64,000 nt of DNA. Origin: Paenibacillus oenotherae. Its GTDB lineage: Bacteria > Bacillota > Bacilli > Paenibacillales > Paenibacillaceae. The DNA lies in the NCBI RefSeq assembly GCF_019443105.1, contig NZ_JAHZIJ010000012.1, positions 95,971-159,970 of the forward strand, written 5' to 3'. The position numbers and the translations under genes were made by a program. Every line of letters starts with the position of its first letter. The stretch's first letter is position 1. Below are positions 17,836-26,161 of this stretch, one piece after another. The notes under the pieces were generated by a model. It ran no database searches. It was not told the origin of the DNA and saw nothing but the letters and a program-made list of their open reading frames with translations.

Positions 17836-18615
17836 ATGTATAAAGATACGCTGGATCTGGTTGTTAAATCTGCGCTTGCCAGAAAGGCCTTGTTCGATGA
17901 AAGCAAGGGGCGTTATCTGCTCTCCTCCGGCTTGGCTGGCGCCTACGTAGGGATTGGAATTATTTTGATCTTCACGGTCGGGGCTGCACTGGCTGCTGCA
18001 CATTCTCCTGTAACATCACTCGTTATGGGGCTGTCCTTCGGTATCGCCTTGACCCTGGTGATCTTCGCGGGCTCGGAATTATTCACCGGCAACAATATGA
18101 TCTTCACCGTCAGCAGTCTGTCCAAAGCGACGACATGGGGAGATGCGTGGCGGAATTGGCTCTGGTGCTACAGCGGCAACCTGCTTGGCGCGATGGCGCT
18201 CTGCCTGATTATCGTCGGCACCGGCTTGTTCGCGAAGATCCCGCCGGATCATCTGCTGTTCACGATCGCCGCGAAGAAGATGAATCTGGATGTGACACAG
18301 CTATTCTTCCGCGGTATAATGTGCAACTGGCTGGTGTGTCTTGCGATCTGGACATCGATGAGAGCGAAGGAGGATACGGCGAAGCTCATTCTGATCTTCT
18401 GGATGCTGTTCGCCTTCATTGCCTCCGGATATGAGCACAGCATCGCGAATATGACGGTACTCGGCCTTGCGCTGCTGCTGCCGCATCCCGATACGATTAC
18501 GATAGCCGGATGGTTCCAGAATATGATTCCGGTGACGCTGGGGAATATGGTCGGCGGTGCACTGTTCGTAGGCACGTTCTATTGGATCATATCCCCTCTG
18601 CGCAAGAAAGTGTAA
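17836..18615 (+). CDS. nirC: Formate/nitrite transporter family channel (first copy)
   Basis: A 259-residue FNT channel with six membrane segments. It has the family signatures GSELFTGNNMIF, RGIMCNWLVCLAIW and SGYEHSIANM, whose histidine protonates the anion in the pore. Placement right after nirBD implies nitrite import or export. ATG 17836 lies behind AGGGAG 9 bp upstream. A second, divergent FNT gene follows 34 bp later. Formate cannot be excluded as a substrate. Confidence 0.92.
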   Translation: MYKDTLDLVVKSALARKALFDESKGRYLLSSGLAGAYVGIGIILIFTVGAALAAAHSPVTSLVMGLSFGIALTLVIFAGSELFTGNNMIFTVSSLSKATTWGDAWRNWLWCYSGNLLGAMALCLIIVGTGLFAKIPPDHLLFTIAAKKMNLDVTQLFFRGIMCNWLVCLAIWTSMRAKEDTAKLILIFWMLFAFIASGYEHSIANMTVLGLALLLPHPDTITIAGWFQNMIPVTLGNMVGGALFVGTFYWIISPLRKKV

Positions 18616-18649
18616 CCACTAAATTCAAGCAAAGCAGGTGAGCTGAGCT

Positions 18650-19438
18650 ATGGAAGCCCATCATTTGGAGCATGTCGAAGAGCTTGCTGCAAGGAAGTAC
18701 AATATCTACCGCAAGAGCAAGCCGCGCTTCCTGCTGCGTTCGATGCTTGCCAGCATGTTTATCGGCTTCGGTGTTATCGTTGCATTCAAGACAGGCAATT
18801 TCTTCTATCTGGAGCATTCGCCGCTGACATATCCTATGGCTGCCCTGACCTTCGGTGCGGCAATTATACTTATTGCTTTCGGCGGCGGGGATTTGTTCAC
18901 GGGCAATACATTCTACTTCACCTATGCGGCGATGGTCAAAAAGATCAGTTGGCCTGCGGTCGTGCGCATATGGATGACCAGCTATTCAGGCAATATACTC
19001 GGCGCTGCTGCGTTCGCGATGCTCATACTGGGAACGGGGCTGTTCGATGACAGCACGGTGAACGGGTTTCTGCTCAGTGTGGTGGACAAGAAGATGAACA
19101 CACCGATGCTGGAGCTGTTCTTCCGTGGGATACTGTGTAACTGGCTCGTCTGTCTGGCTTTCTTCATTCCCATGACGCTTAAAGGCGACGGCGCCAAAAT
19201 GTTCGCGATGATGCTGTTTGTTTTCTGCTTCTTCATCTCCGGGTATGAACACAGTGTAGCCAATATGTGTACCTTTGCGATCGCCTTGGTGCTGGATCAT
19301 CCGGGAACAATCTCGTGGGGAGGTGTATTCCATAATCTGATTCCTGTTACGCTCGGCAATCTGATCGGAGGCAGTCTTCTCATGGCCATGGTATATTACT
19401 ATTTGAATCGTCCTCTGGATGAACATACTAATTTGTAG
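18650..19438 (+). CDS. Formate/nitrite transporter family channel (second copy)
   Basis: A 262-residue FNT protein with GGDLFTGNTFYF, RGILCNWLVCLAFF and SGYEHSVANM. It is clearly paralogous to the preceding gene but only moderately similar, so the pair is an old duplication or separate acquisition rather than a recent copy. Lying between an nirC-like gene and ldh, it might carry formate or lactate-related anions rather than nitrite; this is an inference. AGGTGAG precedes ATG 18650. The ldh start follows 29 bp after its stop. Confidence 0.9.
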   Translation: MEAHHLEHVEELAARKYNIYRKSKPRFLLRSMLASMFIGFGVIVAFKTGNFFYLEHSPLTYPMAALTFGAAIILIAFGGGDLFTGNTFYFTYAAMVKKISWPAVVRIWMTSYSGNILGAAAFAMLILGTGLFDDSTVNGFLLSVVDKKMNTPMLELFFRGILCNWLVCLAFFIPMTLKGDGAKMFAMMLFVFCFFISGYEHSVANMCTFAIALVLDHPGTISWGGVFHNLIPVTLGNLIGGSLLMAMVYYYLNRPLDEHTNL

Positions 19439-19467
19439 CCCGTTAAACGGGGAAAGGAGTGCCCATA

Positions 19468-20400
19468 ATGGACACAAACAAAGCAAAAAAGACAAGAGTT
19501 GTCGTCATCGGTATCGGTGCAGTCGGATCAACAACAGCGTATACGCTGCTGCTAAGAGAACGAATGGATGAGCTTGTACTAATTGATGCCAATCAGGCCA
19601 AAGCTGTCGGCGATGCGCTGGATATGAATCACGGGCTGCCTTTTCTCGGCAGAGTTCGTGTATGGGCCGGCACCTACGAAGATTGCCGGGAGGCGGATAT
19701 CATTATCATTACGGCAGGCGCCGCGCAGAAGCCGGGTGAATCCCGCATCGACCTGCTCAAGCGGAATGTCGCTATATATGAAAGTATTATTGCAGAAGTG
19801 CTGAAAGTGAATGATCACGGTATTCTGCTGATCGCCTCCAATCCGGTAGACATCATGAGTTACTTCTCGCTTAAGAAATCGGGCTGGCCCGTCAACCGTG
19901 TCATCGGTTCGGGAACGCTGCTTGACAGTGCGAGGTTCCGTTACCTGATCGGGGAGAAGCTGAATCTGGACCCGCGCAGCGTACACGCTCATATTGTCGG
20001 GGAACATGGCGATTCCGAGCTTCCGCTGTGGAGTCTGGCGAATGTGGCGGGTACGGAGCTGGTGCTGGATGATGCGGACAAGGAAGAGATTTTTACCGGG
20101 ACTAGAGATGCCGCTTACCAGATTATCGAAGCCAAGGGAGCGACCTATTATGCAATTGCGCTGGCGCTCGACCGGATATGTACGGCTATTCTGCGCAACG
20201 AAGGCGCTGTCCTGAATGTATCAACGATGCTGGATAATTACCATGGGGTCAGCGATGTATACCTGGGTGTGCCTTGTATCGTTGACAGAACTGGCGTGCG
20301 CGAGATTATGAAGGTGAACATCAGCGATTCCGAGCGCGAGCTTCTCCATCGGTCGGCTGATAAATTGAAGAATCTGATCCAGTCGCTCTCGGTTCAGTAA
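19468..20400 (+). CDS. ldh: L-lactate dehydrogenase
   Basis: A 310-residue NAD-dependent enzyme converting pyruvate to lactate, regenerating NAD+ in fermentation. It shows the NAD loop VVIGIGAVGSTTAYTL, the substrate arginine region AGAAQKPGESRIDLL, ASNPVDI, SGTLLDSARFRYLIGEKL and the catalytic histidine in HIVGEHGDSELPLWS. The loop GAAQKPGESR has Gln at the lactate- rather than malate-specific position. ATG 19468 follows GGAAAGGAG; GTG 19459 overlaps that site. As the last gene of the nir-fnt operon, it would be expressed with anaerobic nitrite metabolism. Confidence 0.93.
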   Translation: MDTNKAKKTRVVVIGIGAVGSTTAYTLLLRERMDELVLIDANQAKAVGDALDMNHGLPFLGRVRVWAGTYEDCREADIIIITAGAAQKPGESRIDLLKRNVAIYESIIAEVLKVNDHGILLIASNPVDIMSYFSLKKSGWPVNRVIGSGTLLDSARFRYLIGEKLNLDPRSVHAHIVGEHGDSELPLWSLANVAGTELVLDDADKEEIFTGTRDAAYQIIEAKGATYYAIALALDRICTAILRNEGAVLNVSTMLDNYHGVSDVYLGVPCIVDRTGVREIMKVNISDSERELLHRSADKLKNLIQSLSVQ

Positions 20401-20418
20401 TAATAGCTATCATCATAG

Positions 20419-20462
20419 AGGCCTTTCCTGTCAAGCTGCAGCTTTCAGGGAAGGCCTTTATT
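20419..20462 (+). terminator. Terminator after ldh
   Basis: AGGCCTTTCCTG (20419-20430) pairs with CAGGGAAGGCCT (20446-20457), one wobble, followed by TTATTG. It closes the nirB-to-ldh operon. Confidence 0.75.
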
Positions 20463-20500
20463 GTCGAACAAAGGCTGGATCACAAATTTCGTTTGTTATA

Positions 20501-20516
20501 TGTGATTTATTTCACA
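20501..20516. promoter_or_regulatory. Perfect FNR/Rex-type box upstream of the doxX gene
   Basis: TGTGA-TTTATT-TCACA is a perfect TGTGA-N6-TCACA palindrome, 147 bp before the DoxX-family start and 59 bp before a tiny ORF. The core fits both FNR/CRP and the redox sensor Rex; the outer bases do not decide. It ties this gene to the neighbouring anaerobic operon. Confidence 0.65.
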
Positions 20517-20574
20517 TTCAAATGATCCACCTGGAGGTATACTTGAGTCATAGAAAACGAAGAAGGTGATTCCG

Positions 20575-20622
20575 ATGGAAAACATACGATCCGCAGCATC
20601 GGTGGCTGTGTCGTTCCTTTAA
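20575..20622 (+). CDS. Possible 15-residue leader peptide upstream of doxX
   Basis: ATG 20575 lies 6 bp after GAAGGTGAT and opens a 15-codon frame (MENIRSAASVAVSFL) ending in TAA at 20620-20622. Its ribosome site is good for such a short frame and it sits between the redox box and the doxX gene. It could be a leader peptide or a remnant of a gene; there is no homology evidence. Confidence 0.3.
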   Translation: MENIRSAASVAVSFL

Positions 20623-20662
20623 TCAGACGTCCCGATTACTAAACGTTGAGGAGTGAACCGTC

Positions 20663-21202
20663 ATGATGAAATTTTGGAGAGAGAATGTATGGGCAGCAGG
20701 TGTTGTGACCTTGATCAGGCTTTTGGTAGGCTATCAATGGCTTACCGCAGGATGGCACAAGATAACGGGCGAGAAGGCATTCGACGCTACGGGCTTCTTG
20801 AATGGCGCACTGGCCAAACCGGTTATAGACAAGGCGACAGGCGAAGCGGTCTATCCGACCTTCAACGCTTTCCTGGAACATTTCGCACTGCCGAATGTGA
20901 AGATCATTAATATTTTGATACCGTGGGGTGAATTCCTGGTTGGTCTTGGCCTTATCGTCGGAGCACTGACATTGACGGCCGCATTCTTCGGCTTGCTGAT
21001 GAACTTCATGTTCATGTTCGCCGGAACGGTAAGCACGAATCCTTGGCTGCTGCTGCTGGGCATTGTAGTTGTTCTCGGGGGAGCCAACGCTGGACGCTTC
21101 GGATTGGATCGCTATGTTCTACCGTGGCTGCGCAAAGGCTTTGACCGCTTGATCAAGCGAAAAGCTGAGCATCCTGCGGCAGGCGCGAAACTCCAGCAAT
21201 AG
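20663..21202 (+). CDS. DoxX family membrane protein
   Basis: A 179-residue integral membrane protein of the DoxX superfamily with about four helices (VVTLIRLLVGYQWLTAGWHKI; ILIPWGEFLVGLGLIVGAL; AFFGLLMNFMFMFAG; PWLLLLGIVVVLGGANAGRFGLDRY). GWHKITGEKAFDATGFL and NPW are typical. Relatives act with quinones or in thiol/oxidative stress, such as the DoxD subunit of thiosulfate:quinone oxidoreductase. GAGGAG precedes ATG 20663 (a second ATG follows at once). Redox box and context suggest a role in respiratory or nitrosative stress; substrate unknown. Confidence 0.85.
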   Translation: MMKFWRENVWAAGVVTLIRLLVGYQWLTAGWHKITGEKAFDATGFLNGALAKPVIDKATGEAVYPTFNAFLEHFALPNVKIINILIPWGEFLVGLGLIVGALTLTAAFFGLLMNFMFMFAGTVSTNPWLLLLGIVVVLGGANAGRFGLDRYVLPWLRKGFDRLIKRKAEHPAAGAKLQQ

Positions 21203-21241
21203 CAGCTGATGATGTTATCGATAGCGAATCAGCCCTCACTT

Positions 21242-21283
21242 ATAACGGCCGGACTGTTCTCCTGTATGAGGCAGTCCGGTTAT
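21242..21283 (+). terminator. Hairpin after doxX
   Basis: CCGGACTG (21249-21256) pairs with CAGTCCGG (21272-21279), extended by flanking ATAA/TTAT. No strong T run follows, so terminator function is tentative. Confidence 0.45.
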
Positions 21284-21422
21284 GCTCTCCGCGCAAGTGG
21301 TATCGCTTCCATTCCGCCATCGTACAGGAAGCGCGGCGGCATCCCGCAGCATTATGCGTCATGGTTAATGGCAGCTGGAGATGACAATATTCAGTGTATG
21401 TATAGAGGAGGTTGGATGATTG

Positions 21423-21956
21423 ATGCACAAGGCAATCGATAGACGAATGGGAGAAGTGCTGGGGCCATCGCAGCTCGCAGCTATATTGGGACAGCTCAGG
21501 AAGGAGCATGTTGAACTGCGGCTTCATATGGAGCGCATCGAGTGGGCGGCTGATCAGGTGGAACGAATGGCCGATGCAGCAGCAGCTGTGAAGGAAATAC
21601 AGGGCATCAAGGAGCTGCTGCGCCATTTCATGGAATCCTTGGAGCAGCATGCTGCTTGGGAGGAAGAGAGTCTAATTCCGGTGATAGAGGAGTACTTTCG
21701 GCGCTCCTACTCCAACAGGATCGACGACTCGATATGGACAATGGAAAAGGATCATGAGATGGGATGCATGTATTTGCGGCTCTTCCTCCAAAAAGAAACT
21801 GAACTGGATGCTCAGCCCGATGCCGACAAGGTGGCAGAGGCGGTACGGTGCCTGCTGCAGGGCTGCATTCTGCTCCGAGAGCATCTTCGCATAGAGGAGC
21901 AAATTGTGTTCCCGCTTATTGAGGAAGTACTTGCGATGGACCTGCACAGGGGATGA
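21423..21956 (+). CDS. Hemerythrin-domain (HHE) protein
   Basis: A 177-residue four-helix protein with hemerythrin-type metal motifs: LRKEHVELRLHM, ESLEQHAAWEEESLIPVIEEYF, MEKDHEMGCMYLRLF and LREHLRIEEQIVFPLIEEVL. The His and Glu residues in these helices should bind a di-iron centre. Bacterial relatives bind oxygen or help repair nitric-oxide-damaged iron centres. AGAGGAGG (21403-21410) serves either TTG 21420 or ATG 21423; I chose ATG. Its place after the nitrite operon and DoxX gene suggests protection against NO formed from nitrite, an inference. Confidence 0.83.
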   Translation: MHKAIDRRMGEVLGPSQLAAILGQLRKEHVELRLHMERIEWAADQVERMADAAAAVKEIQGIKELLRHFMESLEQHAAWEEESLIPVIEEYFRRSYSNRIDDSIWTMEKDHEMGCMYLRLFLQKETELDAQPDADKVAEAVRCLLQGCILLREHLRIEEQIVFPLIEEVLAMDLHRG

Positions 21957-22092
21957 TGCAGCTGAGGGTAAACGTTGTATAATGGGAGATAATGCTGCAG
22001 GGCAGCAGCGAGAGGTGCGCTTACTGGCCAATCTGGCGGAGGGCACTCCGCAGTTTATTCAATCCATCTATGTCTAGGGGTTGTTATCGAAT

Positions 22093-23037
22093 ATGAACAA
22101 AACAGATCGTCAGTTGGCCATTATCCTCGAACTGCAGCGTATGACCCTGCTTCGGGCAGAGGATTTGGCTGCAACGTTCGAGACCAGCGTACGGACGATC
22201 TATCGCGATATTGGGGCTCTCTGTGAAGCCGGAGTGCCGATCATTGGCGCTCCTGGTCAAGGTTATTGCCTCGTGGAGGGCTACTTTCTGCCCCCTGTCA
22301 GCTTCACAGCGGAAGAAGCGGTTACTCTGCTGCTAGGCATGGATTTCATAGAGCAGCAATTCGATGCCGCTTATCGATCCAAGGCAAGCTCTTCCCGGGG
22401 CAAGCTGGAAGTGATTCTGCCCGAAGCTGTGCGCAAGGAAGCGGACAAAGTGCGTGCTGGCATGCGGCTGATCACAGGAGGGGCCCTGCGCAACGGGCGG
22501 AGGGCGGAGGAACTGGCTTTGCTGCGCCAGGCGATTGTGGAGGAGCGAACGATTTATTTTCGCTACGAGGGAAGGGCGCCCGGTGCCAATGGAGAACGGA
22601 TAACGAGCCGGGAGGCGGATCCGTACGGAATGGTTTTCGTGAGGGGAGCATGGATGCTGATTGCGTACTGCCATTTGCGCCGGGAGCTCCGACACTTTCT
22701 CTTAACCCGCATGAAAGATATCGAGCTGCTGGATGCAGTCTTTAGCCGGCCATCGGATTTTAACCTGCAGACCTATGCCCCGCCTGATGACCGCAATACG
22801 CTCGTACGCGTTCTGTTCCGGCAAGAGCTGGCGCTGAAGGTGAAGGAGTACAATTATTACTATGCCGATATGATGGAGGATACAGCGGAAGGGCTGCTCG
22901 TTACACTCCGAGTTCGTAAGCCTGAGGAGGTGCTCCATTGGGTGCTTGGCTGGGGGGAGGGAGCCGTAATTCTGTCACCCGATTCGTTGCGCATACGAGC
23001 CCGTGAAGAAATTGAAAGCATGCTGAAACGCTACTGA
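22093..23037 (+). CDS. HTH-WYL transcriptional regulator (YafY family)
   Basis: A 314-residue regulator. The N-terminal HTH reads RQLAIILELQRMTLLRAEDLAATFETSVRTIYRDIGALCEAGVPI (DeoR-like), then GQGYCLVEGYFLPPVSFTAEEA. The WYL domain (about residues 135-215) contains RTIYFRYEGR and GAWMLIAYCHLRRELRHFLLTRM, and a WCX-like C terminus follows. Such proteins sense a small ligand, often a nucleic-acid or nucleotide compound. ATG 22093 is chosen as TTG 22081 abuts AGGGG. Possible target: the decayed hydrolase gene immediately downstream. Confidence 0.88.
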   Translation: MNKTDRQLAIILELQRMTLLRAEDLAATFETSVRTIYRDIGALCEAGVPIIGAPGQGYCLVEGYFLPPVSFTAEEAVTLLLGMDFIEQQFDAAYRSKASSSRGKLEVILPEAVRKEADKVRAGMRLITGGALRNGRRAEELALLRQAIVEERTIYFRYEGRAPGANGERITSREADPYGMVFVRGAWMLIAYCHLRRELRHFLLTRMKDIELLDAVFSRPSDFNLQTYAPPDDRNTLVRVLFRQELALKVKEYNYYYADMMEDTAEGLLVTLRVRKPEEVLHWVLGWGEGAVILSPDSLRIRAREEIESMLKRY

Positions 23038-23061
23038 CACACTGTTGTCAGTGGCGTTTTT
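23033..23061 (+). terminator. Terminator overlapping the WYL gene stop
   Basis: ACTGACA (23033-23039) pairs with TGTCAGT (23046-23052), then GGCGTTTTTG. The stem begins within the last sense codon and includes the TGA stop. Confidence 0.6.
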
Positions 23062-23103
23062 GTATAGTTGGAATAACCAACGACGATAAGGGAGTGTGCT
23101 ATC

Positions 23104-23618
23104 ATGAATCAAAATATTGGCTTTGTACTGCTGCATGGCGCCGGACTGGGAGCCTGGATATGGCAGGATACGGTTTTGGCGCAGCCATTCCTGCTGCGAA
23201 TGGCTCGTTTCTGTCCTGTTTTCCCGGTGTCCAAGGCATGTTCCTGAGACTTATGCTCACGCTTGCTGGCACAAAGCCGCCTGCAGCTGCTATTCGCAGC
23301 GGATTATGCAGCGAACTGGATGAAGTGCTGGCAGCGAAAGTCGTAGAGTCGTTCGTGCCGGAGTCGAAACGGCTGTACATGGATAAGCGGCGGCATTCAG
23401 AGCTTCCCCGCCATGCGCTGTATGTCCAGCTGAAGCAGGATCGCGAGTTTAATGCCGGAATGCAGCAGCGTATGATGGAGAATCTGCAAGCAGCGCAAGC
23501 CGCTGTGATGGATTCGGGCCATCTGCCTATGCTGAGTAAGCCGGATGAACTAGCCCGCATCTGCATGCAATATGCCGATACGCTGTCAAGCCAGCCGTTT
23601 CTACTGCAGTGGAACTAG
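23104..23618 (+). pseudogene. Decayed alpha/beta hydrolase
   Basis: ATG 23104, behind AAGGGAGTG, begins NIGFVLLHGAGLGAWIWQDTV, a clear alpha/beta-hydrolase start with the oxyanion HGAG motif, but this frame stops after 48 codons at 23250. The C-terminal part of the same family (ELDEVLAAKVVESFVPESKR to DSGHLPMLSKPDELA, including the catalytic His) lies in another frame and ends at 23618. The whole region codes for only about 170 residues where the family has about 240, and the nucleophile elbow G-x-S-x-G is missing. A deletion plus frameshift is the simplest reading. Confidence 0.8.
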
Positions 23619-23715
23619 AGTATTAATGATTTTTAATGGGAGCTTTAACAAGATCATGAAGGAATGATTCGGAATTTGTCGAATATGCTCTTAATGACCC
23701 ATTAGGAGGCCTGCA

Positions 23716-25230
23716 ATGATCCCGCTTGTAATGATTACAGCTGTTGTTCTCTTTTTGGCCGGATCGTTTTTACGGTTTTATTTGCCGCTATTTTGGAATA
23801 AGCTGCTGCTTTGTGTATGCTCGTTTGCACTTATGGAAGTGATTCTGAAAAACGATTTTGGCGATTTTTCATTATTTATATATGGAGCGTTCGTGCTGCT
23901 CGCCTCCTACAGCTTCTCATGGTACGGTGTGTGCGGCTCCGTTATTCTGATTGCGGCATTCTCTTCCGGCGGAACCGACATCCAGTGGTATCCGATGCCT
24001 TTGATTACGCTTCTGCTCACTGGTGTTGTAGGTACCATATTCCATCGCCAACTGAGAAGGAAGCTGGCTTTAGAGACAGTATGGCAGACGCAAATGTACA
24101 AGCAGTCGCGACATCTGTCTATTCTCAAAGAGATTGGGATTGCCATTCAAAGTACGATGGAACCGGGCAAGCTGCTCCATATTATTCTGACCGCTATTAC
24201 GGCCGGATATGGTTTGGGCTTTAACCGTGCGCTTCTCTTCCTGATGGATGAAAGCGATTCCCGTTTGAAGGGTGAGCTTGGAATCGGCTCCATGAACGAG
24301 CAGGAAGGCATGTGCATCTGGAATGCTGTCGTTAGCGACCGGATGAATTTGGGTGATTTCATTGCGATGAAGGATAATACGCATGTCCGTGATTATGAGC
24401 TGAATGATTTGCTTAGGGCAACCGTTATTACGCTTTCTTCCAATCATTTTATACAACGGGCGATTACAGAGCAGAAGCCGTATCTGGTTCGCAGTATCGA
24501 TCCGACAGACTATGTGCAGATCATGTTGTCCAAAATATTCCATATGAATTCATTCGCTGTTGTGCCTATGCTGAATCAGGGCAAAGCGGTCGGCATCATT
24601 GTCGTGGACAACAACATTAACCATGAGCCGATTGATATTGAGGAAGTGGACAGCATCATTCCTCTGGCGGCTCAAGCCTCTATTGCAATTGAGAACTCGC
24701 GGTTATACAAGCGAACGCAGCAGATGTCGATTACAGATGGTTTAACAGGCTTGTACAATCAGCGTTATATGCAGGAGACGCTTCATAATCTTGCTGTGCA
24801 GGCGGACAGCAAGGGCAGTCCGCTGAGCCTGATCATTCTGGATATTGATTTCTTCAAGCATTATAATGATACGAATGGACATCTGGAGGGCAACAAGGTA
24901 TTGATTGAGCTTGCGGATATTATTACGGGCTCAGTTGGGAAGCTTCATGTGCCATGCCGGTTCGGCGGGGAAGAATTTGTGGTCCTGCTGCCGGAGACAT
25001 CGAGAGATGAGGCACAGCGCGTTGCCGAGCTGATTCGTTCCAAGGTGGAGCGGCATCCCTTTCATAATGCGAAGGCTCAGCCTGATGAGAGGGTGACGGT
25101 CAGTGTCGGGTTGGCCGCCTATCGCCATGGCATGAGTATTCAGCAGCTGCAGGACAGAGCGGATACAGCACTCTATGAAGCGAAGCGAAGCGGCAAGAAT
25201 CAGGTCGTCGTGTTTCGGGAAGGAGCGTGA
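23716..25230 (+). CDS. Membrane GAF-GGDEF diguanylate cyclase
   Basis: A 504-residue protein: four to five membrane helices in the first 115 residues, a GAF domain (about 150-325), and a C-terminal GGDEF domain whose active motif is RFGGEEFVVLLPET (Gly417-Phe421). SITDGLTGLYNQRYMQETL and LDIDFFKHYNDTNGH are the typical substrate and metal elements, so it should make c-di-GMP from two GTP. The RxxD product-inhibition site is not present at the usual place before GGEEF. It heads a cluster with a small membrane protein and PAS-HD-GYP; the next start overlaps its stop. AGGAGG precedes ATG 23716. Confidence 0.9.
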   Translation: MIPLVMITAVVLFLAGSFLRFYLPLFWNKLLLCVCSFALMEVILKNDFGDFSLFIYGAFVLLASYSFSWYGVCGSVILIAAFSSGGTDIQWYPMPLITLLLTGVVGTIFHRQLRRKLALETVWQTQMYKQSRHLSILKEIGIAIQSTMEPGKLLHIILTAITAGYGLGFNRALLFLMDESDSRLKGELGIGSMNEQEGMCIWNAVVSDRMNLGDFIAMKDNTHVRDYELNDLLRATVITLSSNHFIQRAITEQKPYLVRSIDPTDYVQIMLSKIFHMNSFAVVPMLNQGKAVGIIVVDNNINHEPIDIEEVDSIIPLAAQASIAIENSRLYKRTQQMSITDGLTGLYNQRYMQETLHNLAVQADSKGSPLSLIILDIDFFKHYNDTNGHLEGNKVLIELADIITGSVGKLHVPCRFGGEEFVVLLPETSRDEAQRVAELIRSKVERHPFHNAKAQPDERVTVSVGLAAYRHGMSIQQLQDRADTALYEAKRSGKNQVVVFREGA

Positions 25231-25733
25231 GTGCAATCGGAACAGCATTGCAATCCGGAATTCTATTGCTGATTGCTGCGTTTGCTCTATTAAGCAGCAG
25301 ATACGGATATTCATTGAATCTCCGTATGTTCGCCAAGAGGCAGATGAAGCGCTTTGGCTATAAGTCCTTAAAGGATCTGAAATTTTCATTTGATCGAATG
25401 ATCTATGCCATTCCGCTTCCAACGAATCAACCATCCATTAAACAGGCCAAGATGGAAAGCTACCGCATCGTTGAAGATTTCGATTCCTGGATCTATCCGC
25501 AATTGAATGGCATTCGGGTGCTGTTAACGCCCAAGCAAGGGGAAGAGCTGCTTATTGCCTACGTATCTACAGAGCAATTCCGGATGCCGAGCCTTGATCA
25601 ATTATTAATAGAGGGTAAAATTAATAGAACAACTTATCGTCGAATCAGCGCAACCAAGCTAACGATGCTCTCGACGAAGACTGAGATTATCGAGGAGGTA
25701 TACTCCCAGATCCAGAATAAGCGATTCTCGTAA
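25227..25733 (+). CDS. Small membrane-anchored protein of unknown function
   Basis: A 168-residue protein I do not recognise. One hydrophobic helix (about residues 9-25) is followed by basic residues (RMFAKRQMKRFGYKSLKDLKF), suggesting N-out or signal-anchor insertion with a cytoplasmic body. The GTG start at 25227 overlaps the GGDEF gene's stop codon, so translation is probably coupled, though the AGGAG site is only 1 bp from it. Its position between a diguanylate cyclase and a PAS-HD-GYP gene suggests a role in c-di-GMP signalling. Confidence 0.65.
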   Translation: MSAIGTALQSGILLLIAAFALLSSRYGYSLNLRMFAKRQMKRFGYKSLKDLKFSFDRMIYAIPLPTNQPSIKQAKMESYRIVEDFDSWIYPQLNGIRVLLTPKQGEELLIAYVSTEQFRMPSLDQLLIEGKINRTTYRRISATKLTMLSTKTEIIEEVYSQIQNKRFS

Positions 25734-25762
25734 TCTGTCACATGATCGGAGAAGGAAACATC

Positions 25763-26161
25763 ATGAATTTACAGCTGCACACCTTCCTGTCTTTGGCTGA
25801 TGCTGTTATTATCACCGATGAAACACATACGATATTGGCAGTCAATGAAGCCTATGAAAAGGTTACAGGGTACTCTGAAAGCATTATTGTCGGCAAGAAG
25901 GCAGGTGTTCTGCGAACCCCGGCTACTCCGCCGGAAACTTATGTCAGCATGAAAAAAGCGATTCATTCCGGCCGACCCTGGTCGGGTGTATTCACGAATC
26001 ACAAGCAAAATAAAGAGCTGTGGCATTCCTCCATTACGATCACCCCCTTTAATATCGAAGGGGGGTCTACTTTGTCGGTGTATTCCGGGAGCTGGAACGG
26101 CTTGCCCGAGGCTACTATCTGGATGAAGCCAGGGTCAGGCAAATTCAAGGTTCATTGCTGA
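25763..26161 (+). pseudogene. PAS-domain half of a PAS-HD-GYP protein (frame broken at a G6 run)
   Basis: ATG 25763 follows GAGAAGGA and opens a PAS domain: FLSLADAVIITDETHTILAVNEAYEKVTGYSESIIVGK, then PWSGVFTNHKQNKELWHSSITITPFN. After the G6 run at 26060-26065 this frame becomes unrelated and stops at 26161. In the +2-shifted frame the sequence continues naturally with VYFVGVFRELERLARGYYLDEARV and joins the HD-GYP domain. One extra G (seven instead of six) would restore a single protein of about 331 residues. It could be a true mutation, a phase-variable switch or a sequencing error. Confidence 0.8.

Noticed and set aside
23094-23618. 174-codon frame as an intact protein
   Set aside because: Only its C-terminal half belongs to the hydrolase family; the N-terminal half is an out-of-frame reading of the true start region at 23104.
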